From positions 1 to 10,465 of the forward strand of contig JAHIKS010000041.1 in assembly GCA_018897475.1 (NCBI GenBank): 10,465 nucleotides of DNA. Reading direction: 5' to 3'. Positions 5,885 through 10,465 of this stretch are shown here, piece by piece. Below the pieces are notes generated by a model. The model saw only the letters and a list, made by a program, of their open reading frames with translations, was not told where the DNA came from and did not search any database. Within the stretch, counting starts at the first letter, position 1, and each line of letters begins with the position of its first letter. A program made the position numbers and the translations under genes. Origin of the DNA: Candidatus Altarchaeota archaeon (GTDB taxonomy: Archaea > Altiarchaeota > Altiarchaeia > IMC4 > QMZM01).

Positions 5885-5958
5885 GGGGCCGTAGGGTAGC
5901 TTGGCCATCCTTCCAGCTCGGGGAGCTGGTGACCCGAGTTCAAATCTCGGCGGCCCCA
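5885..5958 (+). tRNA. tRNA-Pro (GGG by structure), with C at position 33
   Basis: The acceptor is GGGGCCG with CGGCCCC and discriminator A, as in archaeal tRNA-Pro. The D-loop region (GGGTAGCTTGG, then TCCT) and T arm (CCGAG, TTCAAAT, CTCGG) also fit. The anticodon stem CCAGC (5913-5917) and GCTGG (5925-5929) is perfect and encloses TCGGGGA. Standard numbering then gives anticodon GGG, but position 33, nearly always U, is C (5919). A one-base shift would read CGG with U33; both are proline anticodons. The closing T32 and A38 could pair and shrink the loop to 5 nt. Isotype is secure; the exact anticodon is less so. Confidence 0.87.
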
Positions 5959-5983
5959 ATTTTATCTCCAGATTCCAATAATA

Positions 5984-6043
5984 GAATGTGGCTGAACCCT
6001 TTGGGTTCAGACACGTGTCCGAGCTCACGGCTCGGCCACACAC
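5984..6043 (+). ncRNA. Cloverleaf element B: second copy, abutting tRNA-Thr
   Basis: This has the same plan as element A. It opens with the identical GAATGTGGCTGA (5984-5995). The outer stem is TGTGGC (5987-5992) with GCCACA (6035-6040). Hairpin 1 is TGAACCC, TTT, GGGTTCA (5993-6009). The middle 10-mer is GACACGTGTC (6010-6019). Hairpin 3 is CGAGCT, CAC, GGCTCG (6020-6034). Again no unpaired bases lie between the stems. Hairpins 1 and 3 share little sequence with those of A but remain complementary. The element runs straight into the first base of tRNA-Thr (6044), so RNase P would have to cut right at its 3' end if both are in one transcript. Confidence 0.6.
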
Positions 6044-6117
6044 GCCTCCGTGGCTCAGACTGGTAGAGCGGCAGACTTGTAATCTGCATGTCCTGGGTTC
6101 AAATCCCAGCGGGGGCT
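6044..6117 (+). tRNA. tRNA-Thr (UGU)
   Basis: The acceptor is GCCTCCG with CGGGGGC and discriminator U, as expected for archaeal threonine tRNAs. The D arm is GCTC with GAGC. The anticodon stem is GCAGA with TCTGC, around the loop CTTGTAA, giving UGU. The T arm is CTGGG, TTCAAAT, CCCAG. It is the last tRNA of the cluster and ends 8 bp before the convergent exchanger gene. Confidence 0.96.
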
Positions 6118-6125
6118 TCTTTCTG

Positions 6126-7085
6126 TCAACCGCTTGCAAGTATTCCTACCTCAAGAACCAGCTCTATGATAATGAATATTACGTAGAGGAGTATGAGGGC
6201 AACGCCACCCTGCCAGGAAATCCCATCCTCGCTTCTGATAAATAGGGTAAACAAAAGCAGGGTTAAGAACATGAATCCTGCAGCTACCAGAAACAATGAA
6301 AAATTTTCTATCTCTATGGGGTTGATAATCGCAACAATCCCCAGGACAAGTGTCGAATTTGTAACTAGGCTCCCGAATAAGTCGCCAAGGGTCATCTCCT
6401 CATGGCCTGACATTGCAGCCTTGGTTTCAAATGCCAGTTCAGGCAGGGTTGTTCCTATTGCAACTATCACGAGACCTATCAACAGCAGTGGAACTGCCAT
6501 TTCTGTTGCAATGGCTGTGGCGAACATCACAACGAATTTTGCACTTATAAGCAGGCCCATAACCCCCAATGCAAACCAGATAACACTTTTTCTGGCACTC
6601 TTTTTTGATACATGGTCTGTGGTCTTCCTGAACTCCTTCCTCTGGCCAAAAAGCCTTATCATGTATATTGAAAATGCCAGCAGCAATATAACGCCGTCAA
6701 TCACAGAGAGGACATGGTCGAGCATAAGGAGTATGGGGAATAGTGCAATCAACATCATATAGAGTGCATCCTTCCTCGCTATCTCACTTCTGGCCTTTAT
6801 CCCCCTGGAAAGCAAAGCTACGGTCCCTATAACGATGGTCAGGTCCATAATATTGGCGCCTATGACATTACCCAGGGATAGCAGAGGTGTGTGTTCCAAT
6901 GCGGCAATAATTCCGACAAAAAGTTCAGGAAGTGAGGTAGCTACTGCCATTAACATAAAACCGACAACAAATTCCTTGAGCTCGAGGTAAGAAGCTATCT
7001 TCACCAGAGAATTGAGCAATACTCTCGTGCTTACTACAAGCAGAGCACACGATGCAACAAACAGCAATATATCCAGGAGCAACAT
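6126..7085 (-). CDS. Na+/Ca2+ exchanger family (CaCA) membrane antiporter
   Basis: This 319-aa protein has the inverted-repeat architecture of the CaCA superfamily, with about ten hydrophobic segments and a cytoplasmic-like charged loop at about 147-167. Alpha-1 repeat: ATSLPELFVG (49-58, E54) and GNVIGANIMDL (72-82, D81). Alpha-2 repeat: IGTTLPELAFE (210-220, E216) and GDLFGSLVTNSTLVLG (234-249, N243). These are the four positions that coordinate cations in the Methanocaldococcus NCX structure (E, N, E, D there, from memory); here the Asp and Asn appear exchanged between repeats. It likely exports Ca2+ or another cation against Na+ or H+, but ion choice cannot be read from sequence. It is convergent with the tRNA cluster. 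Confidence 0.9.
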   Translation of the reverse strand: MLLLDILLFVASCALLVVSTRVLLNSLVKIASYLELKEFVVGFMLMAVATSLPELFVGIIAALEHTPLLSLGNVIGANIMDLTIVIGTVALLSRGIKARSEIARKDALYMMLIALFPILLMLDHVLSVIDGVILLLAFSIYMIRLFGQRKEFRKTTDHVSKKSARKSVIWFALGVMGLLISAKFVVMFATAIATEMAVPLLLIGLVIVAIGTTLPELAFETKAAMSGHEEMTLGDLFGSLVTNSTLVLGIVAIINPIEIENFSLFLVAAGFMFLTLLLFTLFIRSEDGISWQGGVALILLYVIFIIIELVLEVGILASG

Positions 7086-7109
7086 ATTATCTATTAGGTG
7101 GCTGGTTTA

Positions 7110-7529
7110 TTATCTGCTACCCTTCACGCCCTTTATGCTTCTCGGGAGCTTCACCTCATATTGCCCCCCAATCGGAATTATCCTTATTATGTGTATCTCA
7201 TCGCATTCTGGACACTTAACCCTCTGCTCTATTACCGGGATTTCAGCCGTATGCTTGAATTCACTCACGCATTTGCCGCACTTGAATGCAAATTTCCCGT
7301 AGAACGACGGAATCTCACCCTTATTGGCTTTTGGAGCCCTTAGCCCCAGCCTATGGTCCCTTTTCTTTAGATCCTCATCCACCAATACCGACTTACCCAG
7401 GATTTTTAATTCAACCTTTTTCTTTACCGGTTCTTTCTTAGCTATTCTTCTCTTTACAGGCCCCTTTTTTAAATCCCTTTTCATTGCCTTCTTTCTCATT
7501 GTCTTCTTGGCTTTAGTTTTTGTGACCAT
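7110..7529 (-). CDS. Lysine-rich protein with C-terminal zinc ribbon, function unknown
   Basis: I do not recognise this gene. The 139-aa protein begins with about 40 residues that are very rich in Lys and Arg and probably disordered (MVTKTKAKKTMRKKAMKRDL). It ends with a zinc ribbon: C84-x2-C87, then C106-x2-C109 (CPECDEIHIIRI). The basic tail plus zinc ribbon suggests nucleic-acid or ribosome binding, which is inference. An upstream in-frame ATG at 7601 would add 24 hydrophobic residues running across the TATA-like box, so ATG 7529, about 24 nt downstream of that box, is preferred. It ends 24 bp before the exchanger gene on the same strand and may be co-transcribed with it. Confidence 0.75.
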   Translation of the reverse strand: MVTKTKAKKTMRKKAMKRDLKKGPVKRRIAKKEPVKKKVELKILGKSVLVDEDLKKRDHRLGLRAPKANKGEIPSFYGKFAFKCGKCVSEFKHTAEIPVIEQRVKCPECDEIHIIRIIPIGGQYEVKLPRSIKGVKGSR

Positions 7530-7548
7530 GATTAAAATTAGGTGGATG

Positions 7549-7557
7549 TATATAAAT
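7549..7557. promoter_or_regulatory. TATA box apparently shared by two divergent genes
   Basis: TATATAAAT lies about 32 nt (centre) before the AMP phosphorylase ATG at 7585 and about 24 nt before the zinc-ribbon gene ATG at 7529. On the minus strand it reads ATTTATATA. No other strong TATA-like sequence occurs in the 55-bp gap, so one near-symmetric box probably serves both directions. Leaders would be absent or only a few nt. Confidence 0.55.
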
Positions 7558-7584
7558 CTCGAGGGGGATAAGTTATAATACAGG

Positions 7585-9063
7585 ATGAAATTCACAGCCA
7601 AATGCTATCCCATAAAAGCTGAAAAGCCCATAGTCATTATGAACGAGGCCGATGCCAAGTTTCTCGGGGTTTATGTTTCCGGCAGAGTCAGTTTGTCCCA
7701 CAGGGGCAGGGAGATAACTGCAATAGTCAATACTACAAAGTCCTTCGTGGATGAACACGAGATAGGCCTCTACAAGGACGTGACAGACATCCTGAAGGTA
7801 AGGGCCGGCGACAAGATAATGCTCAAGCCGACGGAAAGGCCAAAGTCCGTGGAATTCATAAAGAAGAAGATAGACGGCTACACCCTGAATTATGAAGAGA
7901 TATATTCGATAATCAAGGACGTGGTTGATGATAATCTAAGTTCCATAGAGCTGACGGCATTCGTTACCGGCGGTTATATGGCGGGATACAACCTCGATGA
8001 GATAGTCTCCCTGACCCAGGCAATAGTCAAGACGGGCAGGCAGATAGATTTCGGCGATGATATAGTTGATAAGCACTGCATCGGGGGAGTTGCGGGCAAT
8101 AGGACTACAATGCTGATTGTCCCGATAGTCGCAGCAGCCGGAGCAACCATACCCAAGACGAGCTCAAGGGCAATCACCTCTCCGGCAGGGACTGCAGATA
8201 CAATGGAGGTTTTGGCCCCGGTCGACTTCGGAGTCGAGGAGCTCCAGAGGATAATCAGAAAGATTAATGCGTGCATTTCATGGGGTGGGGCAGTAAATCT
8301 GGCTCCCGCGGATGACAAGATAATCCAGGTGGAATATCCCCTCAGTCTTGATGCCGAGGGACACGTCCTCTCCTCAGTAATGGCAAAGAAGATTTCCGTT
8401 GGCTCTGATTACATTCTGATAGACATTCCCGTCGGAGTGGGAAGCAAGGTCCCGAACCCGGAGAAGGCAGACGAGATGAAGCATAATTTCATAGAACTTG
8501 GTAAAAGGCTCGGTGTTGCGGTGGACTGCGTTATCACCAACGGCTCTTCGCCCATAGGCAATGGAATAGGGCCCGCTCTTGAGGCAAGGGACGTTCTTCT
8601 CTCCCTGGAAAACAATGGCTCTGTCAGCCTTGTGAAGAAATCCGTAATGCTCGCCGGGAATCTACTGGAACTTGCCGGCAAGGCAAAAAAGGGCACGGGC
8701 AGGAGGATTGCAAAGAGGATTCTTGACTCCGGAAAGGCAAAGGCAAAGATGATGGAGATTATAGAGGAGCAGGGCGGCAACCCCGAGATAAAGCCGGACG
8801 ACATAAAGATAGGCAAGAAGGAGGAGACAATCAAGTCGGATGGGGAGGGCAGGGTAAAATTCATCAATAACAAGGAAATCTCCGCAATCGCAAGGGCTGC
8901 TGGAGCTCCAAGAGACAAGACGTCTGGACTCTACCTCCATATAAATCCAGGTGATTTTGTAGATAAGGGAGATGCCCTCTTTACAATATACTCGTCAAAA
9001 AACAGAAGACTCAATAATGCGATGGAGCTGGCCGACACATTGAAGCCTGTAAAATATGTCTAG
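7585..9063 (+). CDS. deoA: AMP phosphorylase (archaeal DeoA-type nucleoside monophosphate phosphorylase)
   Basis: This enzyme splits AMP (also CMP/UMP) with phosphate into the base and ribose-1,5-bisphosphate, the entry step of the archaeal pentose bisphosphate pathway that can feed type III Rubisco. The 492-aa protein is a full-length archaeal member, longer than bacterial thymidine phosphorylases because of the N-terminal domain (about 1-85). The glycine-rich phosphate-binding segment DKHCIGGVAGNRTTM (162-176) and KTSSRAITSPAGTADTMEVLA (191-211) match the thymidine/AMP phosphorylase family. A C-terminal alpha/beta domain (about 400-492) follows. The isomerase and Rubisco genes of the pathway are not in the window. 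Start at ATG 7585 follows a TATA box at a nearly leaderless distance. Confidence 0.93.
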   Translation: MKFTAKCYPIKAEKPIVIMNEADAKFLGVYVSGRVSLSHRGREITAIVNTTKSFVDEHEIGLYKDVTDILKVRAGDKIMLKPTERPKSVEFIKKKIDGYTLNYEEIYSIIKDVVDDNLSSIELTAFVTGGYMAGYNLDEIVSLTQAIVKTGRQIDFGDDIVDKHCIGGVAGNRTTMLIVPIVAAAGATIPKTSSRAITSPAGTADTMEVLAPVDFGVEELQRIIRKINACISWGGAVNLAPADDKIIQVEYPLSLDAEGHVLSSVMAKKISVGSDYILIDIPVGVGSKVPNPEKADEMKHNFIELGKRLGVAVDCVITNGSSPIGNGIGPALEARDVLLSLENNGSVSLVKKSVMLAGNLLELAGKAKKGTGRRIAKRILDSGKAKAKMMEIIEEQGGNPEIKPDDIKIGKKEETIKSDGEGRVKFINNKEISAIARAAGAPRDKTSGLYLHINPGDFVDKGDALFTIYSSKNRRLNNAMELADTLKPVKYV

Positions 9064-9530
9064 ACTGCTTCTATGGAACCCCATATCTTCCCGGAGCTCC
9101 TGTAAAACTCCTGCGTTCTTGAGTCGTTATACTCTATCGAGAGAAACAGGTCATAGCTCGAGCCCATGCCCCCGCCCTGGAGCCCTGATGTGCTTGCCGA
9201 CAGGGAGTAGGTGCTCTGGGAGCCTGGAGAAATGCTTAAGGGAGTAACCAGCGTATCAGTATAGGTAACACTTCCACCCCTTACCACCACCTCCGTTATA
9301 TTAATGCCCCCGCCGACCCCGTTCTTCAGGGAAAGCTCGAGGTCACCATTCACCCTGTAGCTAAAATCCATGGGTTTCACGCCCCAAAAACCAGAGGAAC
9401 CCTTCTTCACAACGCCGCCCGGGTTGAAGAAGCCCCACTGCCACGCAACCACGACTATGACGAGAACTATCAGAATCGCCCAGCCGTAGGTCATGAGGAA
9501 TTCCAGCGAGGTTTGAGCTTTTTCCTTCAT
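9060..9530 (-). CDS. Class III signal peptide pilin-like protein
   Basis: The 156-aa protein starts MKEKAQTSLEFLMTYGWAIL. The motif Q6-T-S8-L-E10 is the class III (QxSxE) archaeal prepilin signal, normally cut before the Gln (here after A5) by an EppA-type peptidase. A hydrophobic helix (about 11-34) follows, and then a Gly/Ser/Thr-rich extracellular beta-rich domain. Expected role: a minor or major subunit of a type IV pilus-like surface filament, or a single anchored surface protein. No pilus assembly genes lie nearby. Its stop shares the tetranucleotide CTAG with the stop of the convergent AMP phosphorylase gene. Confidence 0.85.
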   Translation of the reverse strand: MKEKAQTSLEFLMTYGWAILIVLVIVVVAWQWGFFNPGGVVKKGSSGFWGVKPMDFSYRVNGDLELSLKNGVGGGINITEVVVRGGSVTYTDTLVTPLSISPGSQSTYSLSASTSGLQGGGMGSSYDLFLSIEYNDSRTQEFYRSSGKIWGSIEAV

Positions 9531-9548
9531 ATTAAGATATTGGGGGGT

Positions 9549-9556
9549 TACTTAAA
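9549..9556 (-). promoter_or_regulatory. TATA-like box for the pilin-like gene
   Basis: On the minus strand TTTAAGTA is centred about 23 nt before the ATG at 9530 and sits immediately after the stop codon of cmk. A run of six C (minus strand) follows it. The position suggests a separate, leaderless transcript rather than read-through from cmk. Confidence 0.4.
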
Positions 9557-10078
9557 TTACTTATCGCTGAGGCTCTCTATGACCGATGATACTATTTTGA
9601 CCATGGAGTCGATATCAAATTTCCCGGTATTGAGGATTATGTCATATCTGTCCATGTCAGAGATGTCAATATCATAAAACTCCTTATACCGCTTCTTCTC
9701 GCTCGCTTCCCTCTCGGTTATCCTCTTCTCAGCCTCTTTGGGGGATATATTCTCCCTGTAGCTCACTCTCGTAGCCCTTACATCCAATGGAGCAGTCAGC
9801 CAGACGCTGATGTCGTGTTCAAGAAAATGGGCCGAGAGCCTGCCCTCAGCAACGCAGTTTCCGTCCGCCATCTTCTTCTGCCCCTCGTCAATCTCATTGT
9901 CTATCTGGGAATTCTCTTCTGCAAATTTTGAGAATTCCAGCAAATCCATGCCCTTCTCTTTGGCCATCTCCCTCATTATCAATCCAGCTGAGATATGCTT
10001 CAAACCGAACCTGGAAGCGATTTCCTTCGCAAGGGTGCTCGTTCCGGAGCCCGCCGAACCGCCAATCGTCACTATCAT
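9557..10078 (-). CDS. cmk: Cytidylate kinase (archaeal type)
   Basis: Cmk phosphorylates CMP and dCMP to the diphosphates with ATP. The 173-aa protein has the archaeal P-loop GGSAGSGTST (6-15), where the usual lysine is replaced by Thr as in other archaeal CMP kinases as I recall them. Further features are the NMP-binding stretch (HISAGLIMREMAKEKGMD), VAEGRL for base recognition, and an Arg-rich lid (RENISPKEAEKRITEREASEKKRY). Length matches archaeal members. The ATG overlaps the stop of the upstream aminotransferase gene by 4 bp (ATGA), so it is translationally coupled to it. In many archaea cmk sits beside eL14 and cbf5; here it is about 4 kb away. Confidence 0.94.
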   Translation of the reverse strand: MIVTIGGSAGSGTSTLAKEIASRFGLKHISAGLIMREMAKEKGMDLLEFSKFAEENSQIDNEIDEGQKKMADGNCVAEGRLSAHFLEHDISVWLTAPLDVRATRVSYRENISPKEAEKRITEREASEKKRYKEFYDIDISDMDRYDIILNTGKFDIDSMVKIVSSVIESLSDK

Positions 10079-10465
10079 TTCACTATGTCGGAATTTTTGA
10101 TTCTATCGATTACCTCCCGCAGCCTTTCCTTGTTCTGGGTTATCGCGCATCTCACATAGCCCTCACCATACTCACCAAAACCGACGCCGGGTGTCATCAC
10201 TACGCCAGTTTTATCCAGAAGTGCCTGGGAGAATTCAACAGATGATTTGTAACTGGGGGGAATCTTGAACCAGAGGTAGAAGGTGGCTTTAGGCCTGTCC
10301 ACCTCAAAGCCGATATCGTTCAGGCCATCGACCATGACATCTCTCCTCTCTTGGAGAATCTTCATATTCTTTGCTACGGCATCCTGAGGGCCTTCCAGTG
10401 CTTCGATGCCTGCAATCTGCACCGCCTGAAACGCCCCCGAGTCGATGTTCTCCTTTACCTTCCCA
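10075..10465 (-). CDS. Class I/II aminotransferase, C-terminal part (DapL/aspartate aminotransferase-like)
   Basis: The frame is open to the window edge; the 129 visible codons begin GKVKENIDSGAFQAVQIAGIEAL and the gene's 5' part lies outside. The small-domain motifs RPKATFYLWFKIP, TGVVMTPGVGFGEYGEGYVRCAIT and the conserved Arg of GYVR (substrate carboxylate binding) match PLP-dependent fold-type I aminotransferases. The segment KENIDSGAFQAVQIAGIEAL is close to LL-diaminopimelate aminotransferase, which would place it in lysine synthesis; aspartate aminotransferase activity is the alternative. The PLP lysine is upstream and not visible. A GTG within the visible part (10420-10422) is internal, not the start. 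It is coupled to cmk by an ATGA overlap. Confidence 0.88.
   Translation of the reverse strand, partial: GKVKENIDSGAFQAVQIAGIEALEGPQDAVAKNMKILQERRDVMVDGLNDIGFEVDRPKATFYLWFKIPPSYKSSVEFSQALLDKTGVVMTPGVGFGEYGEGYVRCAITQNKERLREVIDRIKNSDIVK

Noticed and set aside
5779..6043. Cloverleaf elements as degenerate tRNA genes
   Set aside because: They have no TTCAAAT T-loop, no D-loop GG, no 7-nt anticodon loop and no linkers; arm lengths and triloops do not fit tRNA.
5660..6043. CRISPR array
   Set aside because: The repeats are two structured units of different length with different inner sequence, not regularly spaced identical repeats, and there are no cas genes.
5795..6139. Minus-strand open frame of 114 codons containing LGFEPRTCRLQVCRS
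   Set aside because: It runs antisense through tRNA-Pro and tRNA-Thr. The LGFEPRTCRLQ pattern is a well-known false protein produced by translating the reverse complement of tRNA T and anticodon arms.
7530..7601. N-terminal extension of the zinc-ribbon protein to ATG 7601
   Set aside because: The added residues are encoded by the AT-rich promoter gap and the first codons of the divergent gene; ATG 7529 sits at the right distance from the TATA box.
8409..8918. Minus-strand open frame of 169 codons inside AMP phosphorylase
   Set aside because: It is a shadow of the coding bias of a confident full-length gene on the other strand and shows no recognisable domain.

Overview
The window is archaeal chromosome. 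Cbf5, ribosomal protein eL14, an RPA-type single-strand DNA-binding operon, archaeal AMP phosphorylase, archaeal-type cytidylate kinase, a class III signal peptide pilin-like protein, and intron-free tRNA genes without encoded CCA all point that way. Several gene starts have an AT-rich TATA-like box about 22-32 nt upstream of the ATG and no Shine-Dalgarno, which suggests leaderless transcripts. The gene set fits a euryarchaeote or a DPANN/Altiarchaeota-like lineage. I cannot place it more precisely from sequence alone.

Layout. 1-1333: an IS200/IS605-type unit with an intact TnpB nuclease and a right end carrying a hairpin and probable omega-RNA. It sits only about 16 bp upstream of the next gene. 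1350-2662: a two-gene RPA operon (zinc-finger OB-fold protein plus RPA-associated protein, ATGA overlap). 2646-3961 (minus): two unrelated polyprenyl-diphosphate phosphatase families (UppP/BacA, then PAP2), also joined by ATGA. 4017-5364 (plus): tRNA-Lys, eL14 and Cbf5. 5408-6117: a tRNA cluster (Ser, Ala, Pro, Thr) whose spacers are full of inverted repeats. 6126-7085 (minus): a Na+/Ca2+ exchanger family protein. 7110-7529 (minus): an unrecognised lysine-rich zinc-ribbon protein. 7585-9063 (plus): AMP phosphorylase. 9060-9530 (minus): pilin-like protein. 9557-10465 (minus): cytidylate kinase and the C-terminal part of a class I/II aminotransferase resembling LL-diaminopimelate aminotransferase.

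The most unusual signal is in the tRNA cluster. Two elements (5779-5844 and 5984-6043) have the same plan. Each has an outer stem starting with the identical 12-mer GAATGTGGCTGA, which also opens the first hairpin, then three hairpins with 3-4 nt loops and no unpaired linkers, then a closing GCCACA. The inner stems differ almost completely in sequence between the copies but stay complementary. This looks like a family of structured RNAs (or cruciform DNA elements) that are cloverleaf-shaped but not tRNAs. One copy ends exactly at the first base of tRNA-Thr. Nearby are a hairpin that repeats the first 13 nt of tRNA-Ser, a hairpin-dense spacer after tRNA-Ala, and a tRNA-Pro lacking the near-universal U33.

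Most protein genes are housekeeping: replication/repair (RPA), lipid-carrier recycling (UppP/PAP2), translation and RNA modification (eL14, Cbf5, tRNAs) and nucleotide metabolism (AMP phosphorylase, Cmk). The TnpB unit is the only clear mobile DNA and may have separated the RPA operon from its original promoter.
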